Origin: Allobosea sp. BH3
GTDB taxonomy: Bacteria; Pseudomonadota; Alphaproteobacteria; Rhizobiales; Beijerinckiaceae
Length of the DNA stretch: 64,000 nucleotides
Direction of reading: 5' to 3'
NCBI RefSeq assembly: GCF_025499465.1
Contig: NZ_JAIMCA010000003.1
Coordinates: 434,001 to 498,000 of the forward strand
Both the position numbers and the translations under genes were made by a program. This document shows, in pieces, positions 28,836 to 38,290 of the stretch; within the stretch, counting starts at the first letter, position 1, and every line of letters starts with the position of its first letter. The notes under the pieces are model-generated. The model was not told where the DNA came from and made no database searches. It saw only the letters and a list, made by a program, of their open reading frames with translations.

Positions 28836-29639
28836 ATGATCAAGCGACGCAGCCTGCTGGGCATGGGCCTCGCCCTTGCCGTGAGCCTTGCCCCCGCTTT
28901 CGATGCGGCGCAGGCGCAGACGAAGGAACTGGTGATCTTCGCCGCCGCCAGCATGAAGAACGCGCTGGACGAGGCCGCCGCAAGCTGGGTCAAGGAAACC
29001 GGCAAGCCCGCGCCGAAAATCTCCTACGCCGCCAGCAACACGCTGGCGAAGCAGATCGAGAGCGGCGCGCCGGCCGATCTCTTCGTCTCCGCCGACCTCG
29101 ACTGGATGGACTATGTCGCGGGCAAGAACCTGATCAAACCGGAGAGTCGCGTCAGCCTGCTCTCGAACCGCATCGTGCTGATCGCCAGCAAGGATTCGGC
29201 CGCCAAGATCGATCTCAAGCCCGGCGCCGACCTCGCCGCCGCGCTCGGCTCCGGCCGCCTCGCCATGGGCAATGTCGATGCCGTTCCGGCCGGCAAATAC
29301 GGCAAGGCGGCGCTTGAGAAGCTCGGAAGCTGGGACAAGGTTAAGGACAGGATCGCGCAGGCCGACAGCGTCCGCGCCGCGCTGCTGTTCGTCTCGCGCG
29401 GCGAGGCGCCGCTCGGCATCGTCTACGCCACAGATGCCGCCGCCGACCCGCAGGTCAAGGTCATCGCGACCTTCCCGGAGGATACCCATCCGCCGATCGT
29501 CTATCCCGTCGCCGTGACGAAGGATTCGACCAATCCCGATGCGCAGGCCTTCCTGACCTGGCTGCGCAGCGCGGGCACCAAGCCGGTCTTCGAAAAGCAG
29601 GGCTTCACGGTGCTCAACAAGCCCGCCACCTCGTCCTGA
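28836..29639 (+). CDS. modA: Molybdate ABC transporter substrate-binding protein
   Basis: This 267-residue periplasmic protein has a signal peptide (MIKRRSLLGMGLALAVSLAP, cut after AAQAQ). The ModA fold follows: ELVIFAAASMKNALDEAA, SYAASNTLAKQIESGAPADLFVSAD, GNVDAVPAGKYGKAAL and GEAPLGIVYATDA. It captures molybdate or tungstate for ModBC. AGCGAGGA lies upstream of the ATG. It is the first gene of modABC. Confidence 0.96.
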   Translation: MIKRRSLLGMGLALAVSLAPAFDAAQAQTKELVIFAAASMKNALDEAAASWVKETGKPAPKISYAASNTLAKQIESGAPADLFVSADLDWMDYVAGKNLIKPESRVSLLSNRIVLIASKDSAAKIDLKPGADLAAALGSGRLAMGNVDAVPAGKYGKAALEKLGSWDKVKDRIAQADSVRAALLFVSRGEAPLGIVYATDAAADPQVKVIATFPEDTHPPIVYPVAVTKDSTNPDAQAFLTWLRSAGTKPVFEKQGFTVLNKPATSS

Positions 29640-29649
29640 GCCCTTCGGC

Positions 29650-30348
29650 TTGAACCACTGGCTTTCCCCCGAGGAATGGACGGCGGTGAGGCTCAGCCTC
29701 ATCGTCGCCACGACGGCCATGCTCGCGAGCCTGCCGCTGGGGCTCGCCGTCGCGCTGCTGCTGGCGCGCGGGCGCTTCTGGGGCAAGTCGCTGCTCGACG
29801 CCGTCGTGCATCTGCCGCTGATCCTGCCGCCAGTCGTGACGGGCTATCTGTTGCTGGTCGGCTTCGGCCGGCGCGGGCCGATCGGTGAGTTCCTCTACGA
29901 CTGGTTCGGCATCGTGCTCTCCTTCCGCTGGACGGGGGCGGCGCTCGCCTGCGCGGTGATGGGCTTCCCGCTGATGGTGCGCGCCATCCGGCTTTCCATC
30001 GAGGCCGTCGACCGCAAGCTGGAGGATGCCGCCGGCACGCTCGGCGCGAGCCCGCTCTGGGTCTTCCTTGTCGTCACGCTGCCGCTCTGCCTGCCCGGCA
30101 TCATCGCGGGCATGATCCTGTGCTTCGCCAAGGCGATGGGCGAGTTCGGCGCGACGATCACCTTCGTCTCCAACATCCCCGGCGAGACGCAGACCCTGCC
30201 CTCGGCGATCTACACCTTCACCCAGGTGCCGGGCGGAGACGCGGGCGCGATGCGGCTGACGCTGATCTCGATCGTGATCTCCGTCGCCGCGCTCTTCCTC
30301 TCCGAGTTGATGGCGCGGATGGTCGGGCGCCGGATCGCCGTCGAATGA
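29650..30348 (+). CDS. modB: Molybdate ABC transporter permease
   Basis: This 232-residue inner-membrane permease has five hydrophobic helices and the binding-protein-dependent transport loop EDAAGTLGASPLWVFLVVTLPL. The ModB-typical AMGEFGATITFVSNIPGETQ lies near the C-terminus. The only start keeping the first helix is a TTG at 29650, ten bases after modA; its ribosome binding site is weak. The end overlaps modC by ATGA. Confidence 0.95.
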   Translation: MNHWLSPEEWTAVRLSLIVATTAMLASLPLGLAVALLLARGRFWGKSLLDAVVHLPLILPPVVTGYLLLVGFGRRGPIGEFLYDWFGIVLSFRWTGAALACAVMGFPLMVRAIRLSIEAVDRKLEDAAGTLGASPLWVFLVVTLPLCLPGIIAGMILCFAKAMGEFGATITFVSNIPGETQTLPSAIYTFTQVPGGDAGAMRLTLISIVISVAALFLSELMARMVGRRIAVE

Positions 30349-31439
30349 GCCCCGTCCTCGACATCGCCATCCGCCGCCGGCTCGGCGATTTCCTGCTCGA
30401 CGCCTCCTTCACTTCCGAGGGCCGGCTCACCGCGCTGTTCGGCTCCTCGGGCTCGGGCAAGACCTCGCTGGTCAACGTGGTCAGCGGGCTGATCCGCCCC
30501 GAGGCCGGCCATGTCCGTATCGAAGGCGAGACGCTGGTCGATACGGAAGCCGGCATCTTCCTGCCGAAGCATCGCCGCCGGATCGGCTATGTCTTTCAGG
30601 AGGCACGGCTGTTTCCGCATCTCACCGTGCGGCAGAACCTGCTGTTCGGGCATTGGTTCGTGCCGCGTGGCACCCGCAAGCCGGCCGAGCTCGACAAGGT
30701 GCTGGGGCTGCTGGGCATCGGCCATCTGCTGCGCCGACGGCCGGGCGCGCTTTCCGGCGGCGAGAAGCAGCGCGTCGCCATCGGCCGTGCGCTACTGGCA
30801 GAACCCCGTCTTCTGCTGATGGACGAACCGCTGGCGGCGCTGGACGAGGCGCGCAAGGCCGAGATCCTGCCCTATATCGAGCGGCTGCGGGACGAAACGC
30901 GCATCCCCATCGTCTATGTCTCGCATGCGCTGGCGGAGGTCGCCCGGCTCGCAACCACCGTCGCCATCGTCGAGAACGGACGCATCGCAGCCTGCGGCCC
31001 GACCGCCGACATCCTCTCGCGCCCCGATCTCGCCGCAAGGCCCCGCGCGCCGGAAGCCAGTTCACTCCTTACAGCTGAAGTCATCAGGTTCGACGAGCCT
31101 TTCGGGCTGGCGCAGCTCAAGACGCGGGCCGGGCCGCTCGTGATCGCGCGCGGGTCGCTGCAGGCCGGGCAAAAGCTCAAGATCCGCGTGTTGGCGAGCG
31201 ATGTCATGCTGAGCCTCGAGCCGCCGACGGGCATCAGCGCGCTCAACGTGCTGCCCGGCCGCATAACCGAGATCAGCGAACGCACCGGCCCCGGCGGCAG
31301 CACCGTGCATCTGCGCCTGATCTGCGGCGAAGCGCTCATTGCTGCGCGGCTGACGGCCAAATCGGCTGAAATGCTGGAACTCGCCCCGGGCAAGGCGGTC
31401 CATGCGGTGATCAAGAGCGTCTCCGTCGAGACGCCGTAG
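30345..31439 (+). CDS. modC: Molybdate ABC transporter ATP-binding protein
   Basis: This 364-residue ATPase has Walker A (FGSSGSGKT), signature (LSGGEKQRVAIGRAL), Walker B (LLLMDEPLAALD) and the switch His (VYVSHALAEV). A C-terminal TOBE/Mop-like regulatory domain starts near residue 290 (SALNVLPGRITEISERTGPG). It overlaps modB by four bases. Confidence 0.96.
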   Translation: MSPVLDIAIRRRLGDFLLDASFTSEGRLTALFGSSGSGKTSLVNVVSGLIRPEAGHVRIEGETLVDTEAGIFLPKHRRRIGYVFQEARLFPHLTVRQNLLFGHWFVPRGTRKPAELDKVLGLLGIGHLLRRRPGALSGGEKQRVAIGRALLAEPRLLLMDEPLAALDEARKAEILPYIERLRDETRIPIVYVSHALAEVARLATTVAIVENGRIAACGPTADILSRPDLAARPRAPEASSLLTAEVIRFDEPFGLAQLKTRAGPLVIARGSLQAGQKLKIRVLASDVMLSLEPPTGISALNVLPGRITEISERTGPGGSTVHLRLICGEALIAARLTAKSAEMLELAPGKAVHAVIKSVSVETP

Positions 31440-31530
31440 CCGTCATTGCGAGAAGCGAAGCAATCCATGGGACTGGGCAGAACCGCTCGCCCAGTCCCAT
31501 GGATTGCTTCGCTACGCTCGCAATGACGGA
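31440..31530. repeat. Dispersed palindromic repeat, family R2 (copy 2)
   Basis: Near-perfect long hairpin: CGTCATTGCGAGAAGCGAAG at the left, the complementary GCTACGCTCGCAATGACG at the right, with ATCCATGGGACTGGGC paired to GCCCAGTCCCATGGAT. It may also act as the modC terminator. Confidence 0.85.
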
Positions 31531-31560
31531 TTGCCTCACGCTAAGCGCATAGCATCGCCC

Positions 31561-31591
31561 TTGACCTTCCCATGATGGGAAGCCCCATATG
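31561..31591 (+). promoter_or_regulatory. CueR-type copper-responsive promoter of copA
   Basis: A -35 TTGACC (31561-31566) and a -10 CATATG (31586-31591) are separated by 19 bp, the overlong spacing that MerR-family activators correct. The spacer carries the dyad CTTCCCATGATGGGAAG, matching the CueR operator ACCTTCC-n-GGAAGG pattern. Its regulator cueR is the second gene of the same operon. Confidence 0.92.
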
Positions 31592-31619
31592 CCGTGTCAT
31601 CACCATGAAGGAGACGGCG

Positions 31620-34142
31620 ATGACGCTCATCGACGAAGCCCCGAACAAGCCGGCCGCCGACAGGCTCGCAACGCTCGACATGGCCGTCGAAGGCATGTCC
31701 TGCGCGAGTTGCGTCGGGCGCGTCGAGCGCGCCATCGCGGCGGTGCCAGGCGTCGAGACGGTTGCGGTCAATCTGGCGACCGAGCGCGCTCATGTCGGCT
31801 TCGCCAAGGGCGTAACCGATCTGAAGCAGATTGAGGACGCGATTCGCCAAGCCGGCTACAAGCCGGTCGAGACGGCCGTAGAGCTGGCGATCGACGGCAT
31901 GAACTGCGCCTCCTGTGTCGGTCATGTCGAGAAGGCGCTGCGCGCCGTGCCCGGCGTGGTCGATGCAACCGTGAACCTCGCTACGGAGCATGCCAGCGTA
32001 AAGGTGCTCGGCGGCGGCGAGATCGTCCCGGCGCTGGTCAAGGCTGTCGCCGCGGCGGGTTATGAGGCGAAGCTGCTGGCCGATAGCGATGCGGAAGCGC
32101 CTGCGCGCGTCGAGGCCGCCAAGGAGGAGGAGCAGGGCCGGCTGCTGCGCTCGGTCATCCTCGCCGGGCTCCTGACCCTGCCACTGCTCGTCGCGGAGAT
32201 GGGGAGCCACATGGTCCCTGCCCTGCACCACTGGCTCGCCATGACCTTCGGCGAAGGCAATATCCGCATCGCCTCCTTCGTGCTCGCGAGCATCGTGCAG
32301 TTCGGGCCGGGCCTCGTCTTCCTGCGCAAGGGCTGGCCGGCGCTGCTGCGGCTCGCGCCCGACATGAACTCGCTCGTCATGCTGGGCACCGGCGCGGCCT
32401 ATCTCTATTCCACGGCCGCGACCTTCTGGCCGGCCCTGCTGCCCGAGGGCACCGCCTTCACCTATTTCGAGGCCGGCGCCGTCATCGTGACGCTGATCCT
32501 GCTCGGCCGCTGGTTCGAGGCCCGCGCCAAGGGTCGCACGAGCGCGGCTATCCGCAGCCTGATCGCGCTCCAGCCCAAGGCCGCCCGCGTGCTGCGGGAC
32601 GGCACAGAGAGCGACGTGCCTGTCGAGTCCGTCCGCCCGGGCGACATCGTCATCCTGCGGCCGGGCGAGCGCGTGCCGGTTGATGGCGAGGTGACGCAAG
32701 GCTCCTCCTTCGTCGACGAATCGATGATCACCGGTGAGCCCGCCCCTGTCCGCAAGGAAGCCGGCAGCCTCGTCACCGGCGGCACCATCAACGGCTCGGG
32801 CGCGCTCAGCTTCACCGCTCGCAAGGTCGGCGCGGATACGGTTCTGGCCCAGATCGTCCGCACCGTGCAGGCGGCGCAGGGCGCGAAGCTGCCGATCCAG
32901 GCGCTGGTCGACCGCGTCACGCTCTGGTTCGTGCCGGTTGTGATGGCGCTGGCGCTGGCGACCTTCCTCATCTGGCTCTCATTCGGCCCGAGCCCGGCGC
33001 TGTCGCATGCGCTGGTGAATGCCGTCGCCGTTCTGATCATCGCCTGCCCCTGCGCCATGGGCCTCGCGACGCCGACCTCGATCATGGTCGGGACCGGCCG
33101 CGGTGCCGAGCTCGGCATCCTGTTCCGGCAGGGCGACGCGCTGCAGGCGCTCCGCGACGTGCAGGTCGTCGCGCTCGACAAGACCGGCACCCTGACCCGC
33201 GGCAAGCCGGAGCTGACCGACATCGAGGCAGCCTCCGGCTTCATGGAAGATGAGGCGCTGCGCCTGATCGCCTCGGCCGAGAACCGCTCGGAACACCCGC
33301 TGGCGCTCGCCATCGTCGCAGGCGCCAAGGCACGCGGGTTCGTGCTGGCGGAGCCCGCCGGTTTCGCCAGCGACCCCGGCCTCGGCGTCACCGCGACCGT
33401 GGAGGGTCGCAGCGTCGCCATCGGCGGCCACAGGTTGATGGAGCAGATCCATGTCGATGCGGCGCCTTTCGCAGACAAGGCCCGGGCGCTGGCGGAGGCG
33501 GGCAAGACGCCGCTCTATGCCGCCATCGACGGCAAGCTGGCCGCCATCATCGCCGTGGCGGATGCCGTGAAGGAGACGACGCCGGCCGCCATCGCCGCGC
33601 TGCATCGGCTCGGCCTCAAGGTCGCGATGGTGACGGGCGACGACCGCCGTACGGCCGAGGCCGTGGCGCGCACGCTGGGTATCGACGAGGTTCGGGCCGA
33701 AGTGCTGCCGATCGACAAGGCCGCCGTGGTGAAGGGCCTGCAGCAGGGCGGCGCGAAGGTCGCCTTCGTCGGGGACGGCATCAACGATGCCCCTGCCCTG
33801 GCCCAGGCCGATGTCGGCATCGCCATCGGCACCGGCACGGACATTGCCATCGAGAGCGCCGATGTCGTGCTGATGTCGGGCGATGTAATGGGCGTGCCTC
33901 GCGCCATCGCGCTCTCGCAGGCCACCATCGCGAATATCCGGCAGAACCTCGCCTGGGCTTTCGGCTACAATGCGCTGCTGATCCCGGTCGCCGCCGGCGT
34001 GCTTTATCCGGCCTTCGGCGTCCTGCTCTCGCCGGTCTTCGCCGGGCTCGCCATGGCGCTCTCCAGCGTCAGCGTGCTTACGAACGCACTGCGTCTGAAG
34101 CGCTTCCGCGTCCCGGCCGCACATGAGGGAGGCGTCAAATGA
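31620..34142 (+). CDS. copA: Copper-exporting P1B-type ATPase
   Basis: This 840-residue inner-membrane pump exports Cu(I). Two N-terminal heavy-metal domains carry GMSCASC and GMNCASC. The transmembrane CPC motif is in [13 protein letters not shown]. Catalytic motifs are TGE (SMITGEPAP), DKTGT (phosphorylation), SEHPLALAI and [10 protein letters not shown]. The start at 31620 was chosen because AAGGAG lies just upstream and earlier ATG codons fall in the promoter dyad or before the likely transcription start. It overlaps cueR by ATGA. Confidence 0.97.
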   Translation: MTLIDEAPNKPAADRLATLDMAVEGMSCASCVGRVERAIAAVPGVETVAVNLATERAHVGFAKGVTDLKQIEDAIRQAGYKPVETAVELAIDGMNCASCVGHVEKALRAVPGVVDATVNLATEHASVKVLGGGEIVPALVKAVAAAGYEAKLLADSDAEAPARVEAAKEEEQGRLLRSVILAGLLTLPLLVAEMGSHMVPALHHWLAMTFGEGNIRIASFVLASIVQFGPGLVFLRKGWPALLRLAPDMNSLVMLGTGAAYLYSTAATFWPALLPEGTAFTYFEAGAVIVTLILLGRWFEARAKGRTSAAIRSLIALQPKAARVLRDGTESDVPVESVRPGDIVILRPGERVPVDGEVTQGSSFVDESMITGEPAPVRKEAGSLVTGGTINGSGALSFTARKVGADTVLAQIVRTVQAAQGAKLPIQALVDRVTLWFVPVVMALALATFLIWLSFGPSPALSHALVNAVAVLIIACPCAMGLATPTSIMVGTGRGAELGILFRQGDALQALRDVQVVALDKTGTLTRGKPELTDIEAASGFMEDEALRLIASAENRSEHPLALAIVAGAKARGFVLAEPAGFASDPGLGVTATVEGRSVAIGGHRLMEQIHVDAAPFADKARALAEAGKTPLYAAIDGKLAAIIAVADAVKETTPAAIAALHRLGLKVAMVTGDDRRTAEAVARTLGIDEVRAEVLPIDKAAVVKGLQQGGAKVAFVGDGINDAPALAQADVGIAIGTGTDIAIESADVVLMSGDVMGVPRAIALSQATIANIRQNLAWAFGYNALLIPVAAGVLYPAFGVLLSPVFAGLAMALSSVSVLTNALRLKRFRVPAAHEGGVK

Positions 34143-34549
34143 ATATCGGCGAGGCTTCGACGCTCTCCGGCGTCAGCGCCAAGATGATCCGCTATTACGA
34201 GAGCATCGGGCTGATCGAGCCGCCGGCCCGCACGGCGTCCCAGTATCGCGTCTATGCCGATGACGACGTGCATACGCTGCGCTTCGTGCGGCGCTCGCGC
34301 GATCTCGGCTTTTCGCTGGAGGAGACGCGCGAGCTGCTCGCGCTTTGGCATGACAAGAGCCGGGCCAGCGCCGATGTGAAGAAGCTCGCCATGGCCCATG
34401 TCCGCGATCTCGAGGCGAAGGCGGCCGAGCTCAGCGCCATGGCCGACACGCTGCGGCATCTGGCGACGCATTGCCATGGCGACCACCGGCCGGACTGCCC
34501 GATTCTCTCCGATTTCGCAGCCGGCGCTCCGACGCAACGGAAAGCCTGA
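34139..34549 (+). CDS. cueR: Copper-responsive MerR-family regulator CueR
   Basis: This 136-residue regulator has the MerR winged helix ([23 protein letters not shown]), a dimerisation helix and the metal loop with Cys112 and Cys120 ([14 protein letters not shown]), the same spacing as E. coli CueR. It senses Cu(I) and activates copA from the overlong promoter upstream. It sits in the copA operon, giving a feedback loop. The downstream gene starts 84 bp later. Confidence 0.94.
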   Translation: MNIGEASTLSGVSAKMIRYYESIGLIEPPARTASQYRVYADDDVHTLRFVRRSRDLGFSLEETRELLALWHDKSRASADVKKLAMAHVRDLEAKAAELSAMADTLRHLATHCHGDHRPDCPILSDFAAGAPTQRKA

Positions 34550-34633
34550 AAGGCCGCTCGGCCATGCATCTGGCGTCTGGACGGCGGCAGGAGACATTGG
34601 TCATATGCCCGCCTCCAATAAGGCGGAACGATC

Positions 34634-36055
34634 ATGGACAATCGAAACGATCTCTGGCGGCATGTCGATGCGAACAAGGAGCGCCTGATTGCGCTCTCCG
34701 ACCGGGTCTGGGGCATGCCGGAGGTGTGCTACACGGAGAAGCGCTCGGTCGCCGAGCACATCGCCGAGCTGAAGCACCAGGGCTTCAAGATCACCGAAAA
34801 CGTCGCCGACATCCCGACCGCGGTCATCGGCGAGGCCGGCGAAGGCGGCCCGGTCATCGCGTTCCTCGGTGAGTACGACGCCCTGCCCGGCCTGTCACAG
34901 GAAGCCGGCGCCTCCGAGCACAAGGAGATCGAGGCCGGCGGCCACGGCCATGGCTGCGGCCACAACCTGCTCGGCTCGGCCGCCATGCTCGCGGCCGTCG
35001 CGATGAAGGACTGGCTCGCCGAGAACAAGATCCCCGGCCGCGTGCGCTATTATGGCTGCCCGGCCGAGGAAGGCGGCGCCGCCAAGGCCTTCATGGTCCG
35101 CGCCGGCGCCTTCGACGACGCCGATGTCGCCATCTCCTGGCACCCGTCGAGCTTCTGGGAGGTCGCGCCCGCGCTGGCACTTGCCAACACCCGCGCCGAT
35201 TTCGTCTTCACCGGCCGCGCCTCGCATGCCGCTGCCGCGCCGCATCTCGGCCGCTCGGCGCTCGACGCCGTGGAACTGATGAATGTCGGCGTCAACTACA
35301 TGCGCGAGCACATGCCGAGCGATGCGCGCGTGCACTATGCGCTGCTCGACACGGGCGGCATCGCGCCGAACGTCGTGCAGGCCCATGCCCGCGTCCGCTA
35401 CTCGATCCGGGCGCGCGACCTGCGCGGCATGCTGGAGCTGGTGCAGCGCGTGAAGAAAATCGCCGAAGGCGCTGCGCTGATGACGGAAACCAAGATGGAG
35501 ATGCGAATCGTCAGTGCCGTCTCCGATCTCGTCGCCAATACACCGCTTGAAGAAGCCATGCACAAGGTCATGGACGATCTCGGCGCGCCGCATTTCGACG
35601 ATGCCGACAAGGCCTATGCCGAGAAGATCCGCGCCACGCTCTCCCCCCAGGAGATCGCCTCGATCTGGCGCACCATCGGCATGCCGGATACGGGTGCGCC
35701 GCTGGGCGACTTCCTCGTTCCCCGCGACGCCAAGCGCAACCCGGCGATCGGCTCAACCGATATCGGCGATGTGAGCTGGGCCGTGCCGACCGTTCAGGCC
35801 CATGCACCGACGGTCGCGATGGGCACGCCGTTCCACACCTGGCAGGTGGTGGCGCAGGGCAAGTCTCCCGCAGCCCACAAGGCGATGGTCCATGTCGCTA
35901 AGGCCATGGCGGCGACCGGAGCGGCCGTCCTGAGCGACCCTGCCCTGATGGCGGCCGCCAAGGCCGACCACAAGGCGCGCCTCGGCAAGGAAGGCTACAC
36001 CTCGCCGCTGCCGCCCGAAGTGAAGCCCCCGCTGACCATGTCGCTGGGCGGATAG
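34634..36055 (+). CDS. M20 family amidohydrolase (AbgB-like)
   Basis: This 473-residue metallopeptidase-fold hydrolase has FLGEYDALPGLSQEAG, the metal-binding GGHGHGCGHNLLGSA and CPAEEGGAAKAFMV, and the dimerisation-domain segment FTGRASHAAAAPHLGRSALD. The match is to the AbgB (aminobenzoyl-glutamate utilisation) group of M20D amidohydrolases. The natural substrate is unknown. A MarR regulator and a Liv-type transporter follow, suggesting an uptake and hydrolysis pathway for an N-acylated or peptide-like compound (inference). Confidence 0.9.
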   Translation: MDNRNDLWRHVDANKERLIALSDRVWGMPEVCYTEKRSVAEHIAELKHQGFKITENVADIPTAVIGEAGEGGPVIAFLGEYDALPGLSQEAGASEHKEIEAGGHGHGCGHNLLGSAAMLAAVAMKDWLAENKIPGRVRYYGCPAEEGGAAKAFMVRAGAFDDADVAISWHPSSFWEVAPALALANTRADFVFTGRASHAAAAPHLGRSALDAVELMNVGVNYMREHMPSDARVHYALLDTGGIAPNVVQAHARVRYSIRARDLRGMLELVQRVKKIAEGAALMTETKMEMRIVSAVSDLVANTPLEEAMHKVMDDLGAPHFDDADKAYAEKIRATLSPQEIASIWRTIGMPDTGAPLGDFLVPRDAKRNPAIGSTDIGDVSWAVPTVQAHAPTVAMGTPFHTWQVVAQGKSPAAHKAMVHVAKAMAATGAAVLSDPALMAAAKADHKARLGKEGYTSPLPPEVKPPLTMSLGG

Positions 36056-36060
36056 CTCCG

Positions 36061-36191
36061 CCGTCATTCCGGGGCTTCGCGCAGCGAAGAATCCGGAACC
36101 CACGACCGGGTGAGCCCTGTCAAATCCGCGACATGTCGTGGAGCCCAGCCGTGGGTTCCGGGTTCGGCCCTTCGGGCCGCTCCGGAATGAC
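36061..36191. repeat. Dispersed palindromic repeat, family R3
   Basis: Outer arms CCGTCATTCCGGGGC and GCTCCGGAATGACAGCG, inner arms GAATCCGGAACCCACG and CGTGGGTTCCGGGTTCGG form a nested hairpin with a loop around GACATGTCG. One copy is in the window. Confidence 0.75.
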
Positions 36192-36275
36192 AGCGCGAGG
36201 CCCGATTGAACGAACACACATGATCCGGGAGAATGGCGTTCCGCCCTTTGGCGGAATCGCCGGCCCGGAGCTGTA

Positions 36276-36800
36276 ATGGATCGCGGAAAGAGAACAGAGG
36301 ACGAGGCCGGGCGGCATCGCAGGTCGGCCAGCAGCCGAACGGCTCCGGCGGAGCCGCAGCCTGTCGATCTCGACGGCTATGTGCTGGAGGAGCAGTTCGG
36401 CTTCCTGCTGCGGCAGCTCCAGCAGCGCTATGTGGCGATGTTCCAGCAGCTCATGGGCGAGGACGGCCCGACGCCGCCGCAATTCGCCGCGCTCTGCCGG
36501 CTCGCGGTGGGGACACGCATCTCGCAGAACCAGCTCGGCCGGATGACGGCGATGGACCCCGCGACCATCCGCGGCGTGGTCACGCGGCTGGAAGAGCGCG
36601 GGCTGGTCGAGCGCCTGCACGATCCCGACGACAAGCGGCGCGTGCTGGTGCAGCTCTCCCCGCGCGGGCGGGAGCTTCTGCCCGGCTATGTGGTGCGGGC
36701 GAAGGCCATCACCATCGAGGCGGTCAAGCCGGTCGAGGCCGGAGAAGTCGAGCCGCTGCTGGACCTCATGCGCGGCCTGATCGGGAATCTTCAGCGCTAA
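36276..36800 (+). CDS. MarR family transcriptional regulator
   Basis: This 174-residue protein has a charged N-tail of about 30 residues and a MarR winged helix: FAALCRLAVGTRISQNQLG, MTAMDPATIRGVVTRLEERGL and the wing LHDPDDKRRVLVQLSPRGRELL. It probably controls the neighbouring Liv transporter, since a perfect palindrome lies in the livK promoter; the ligand is unknown. It converges with livF with a six-base gap. Confidence 0.9.
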   Translation: MDRGKRTEDEAGRHRRSASSRTAPAEPQPVDLDGYVLEEQFGFLLRQLQQRYVAMFQQLMGEDGPTPPQFAALCRLAVGTRISQNQLGRMTAMDPATIRGVVTRLEERGLVERLHDPDDKRRVLVQLSPRGRELLPGYVVRAKAITIEAVKPVEAGEVEPLLDLMRGLIGNLQR

Positions 36801-36806
36801 GTATTG

Positions 36807-37517
36807 CTACAGCGCTAGATACTGGCTGCGCGCGGCCTCGTCCGCTTTCAGTGCATCCATCGTATCGTCGAAGCGGATCAGCCCCTTTTCGATGATGACG
36901 GCGCGGTCGGCGATGCTGCCAGCGAAATGCAGGTTCTGCTCGGAGAGCAGCACCGAAAGCCCCTCGCCCTTCAGCACGCGGATGGTCTCAGCCATCGCCT
37001 CGACGATGACGGGTGCCAAGCCCTCCGAAGGCTCGTCCAGCAGCAACAGGCGGGGATTGCCCATCAGCGTGCGGGCGATGGTGAGCATCTGCTGCTCGCC
37101 GCCGGACATCGCCCCGCCCGGCCGGTCCCGCATGCGGCCGAGATTGGGGAAGAGCGCGAAGAGCCGCTCCGGCGTCCAGTGCGGCGCATCCGCCCGCGGC
37201 GGCTGGCGGCCGACCTCTAGATTCTCCATCACCGAAAGCTCGGAGAAGACGCGCCGGTCCTCGGGCACATAGCCGACGCCGGCCCGCGCAATGGCGAAGG
37301 GCTCGCGGCCGGCGATCTCCCTGCCCTCGAAGCGGATCGAACCGTGCGGTTGCGGCACCAGCCCCATCACTGTCTTCATCGTCGTCGACTTGCCGGCGCC
37401 GTTGCGGCCCATCAGCGCGACGACCTCGCCGTGCCCGACCGCAAAGCCGACGCCGTGCAGGATCTTGGCGCGGCCATACCAGGCCTCGACGCCGGAGAGT
37501 TCGAGAAGCGCGACCAT
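36807..37517 (-). CDS. livF: Branched-chain-amino-acid-type ABC transporter ATPase LivF
   Basis: This 236-residue ATPase has Walker A MGRNGAGKST, signature MSGGEQQML, Walker B LLLLDEPSEGLAP and the LivF segment GVGYVPEDRRVFSELSVMENL. It powers a HAAT-family importer with LivG. Its ATG overlaps the livG stop in a TGATG junction. Confidence 0.94.
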   Translation of the reverse strand: MVALLELSGVEAWYGRAKILHGVGFAVGHGEVVALMGRNGAGKSTTMKTVMGLVPQPHGSIRFEGREIAGREPFAIARAGVGYVPEDRRVFSELSVMENLEVGRQPPRADAPHWTPERLFALFPNLGRMRDRPGGAMSGGEQQMLTIARTLMGNPRLLLLDEPSEGLAPVIVEAMAETIRVLKGEGLSVLLSEQNLHFAGSIADRAVIIEKGLIRFDDTMDALKADEAARSQYLAL

Positions 37518-38290
37518 CAATGCCCTCCCGAGGTCGCGCCGGAGCCGAGATAGACGGCACGGACTTCAGGATTCGCGCGCACCTCGGCACTGGTCCCGGC
37601 AGCGATCAGGCGGCCACGATCGAGCACCAGCACGCGGTCGGCATGGGCAAAGACGACATCCATGTCGTGCTCGGTAAAGAGCACGGCGATGCCGCGTTCC
37701 TTCGCGATGCGCGCCGTCAACGCCATCAGGGCGATGCGCTCCTGCGGCGCCATGCCAGCGGTGGGCTCGTCCATCAGCAGCAGCTTCGGGGCGTTGGCGA
37801 GCGCGATGGCGAGTTCGACGCGCTTCAGGTCGCCATAAGCGAGCACGCCGCAGGCGCGCTCGGCCTGCGAGGTCATGCCGACCTGAGCGAGCAGCGCGTC
37901 GGCGGCCGCGCCACGGCGGTCCGCGGCGCAGCCGAACAGGCGCCAGCTCTCGCCGGCGTGGGAGATCAGTGCCATCTGGACGTTTTCGCGCACCGTCATC
38001 GAGGCGAAGGTCGCGGTGATCTGGAAGGTACGGCCGACGCCGAGCCGCCAGATCCTGCGCGGCTCGAGCCCGGTGATCGGCCGCCCTAGCAGCATGACCT
38101 CGCCGCGATCGGGCTTGAGTTGGCCGTTGAGCATGTTGAAGCAGGTGGTCTTGCCGGCGCCGTTGGGGCCGATCAACGCAACGAGCTGCCCGGCATCAAC
38201 AGTGAAGGAAACGCCGTCGACCGCCTTCACGCCGCCGAAGGATCGGGCGAGGTCGCGGGCTTCCAGCACGGCAGGCATGGACGCGCTCAT
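37517..38290 (-). CDS. livG: Branched-chain-amino-acid-type ABC transporter ATPase LivG
   Basis: This 257-residue ATPase has Walker A IGPNGAGKTTCFNMLNG, LivG-type GVGRTFQITATFASMTVREN, Walker B LLLMDEPTAGMAP and switch FTEHDMDVVFAHADR. In the signature region the classic LSGG reads LAYGDLKRVELA, usual for LivG (AYGxQR type). It overlaps livHM by ATGA. Confidence 0.94.
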   Translation of the reverse strand: MSASMPAVLEARDLARSFGGVKAVDGVSFTVDAGQLVALIGPNGAGKTTCFNMLNGQLKPDRGEVMLLGRPITGLEPRRIWRLGVGRTFQITATFASMTVRENVQMALISHAGESWRLFGCAADRRGAAADALLAQVGMTSQAERACGVLAYGDLKRVELAIALANAPKLLLMDEPTAGMAPQERIALMALTARIAKERGIAVLFTEHDMDVVFAHADRVLVLDRGRLIAAGTSAEVRANPEVRAVYLGSGATSGGH

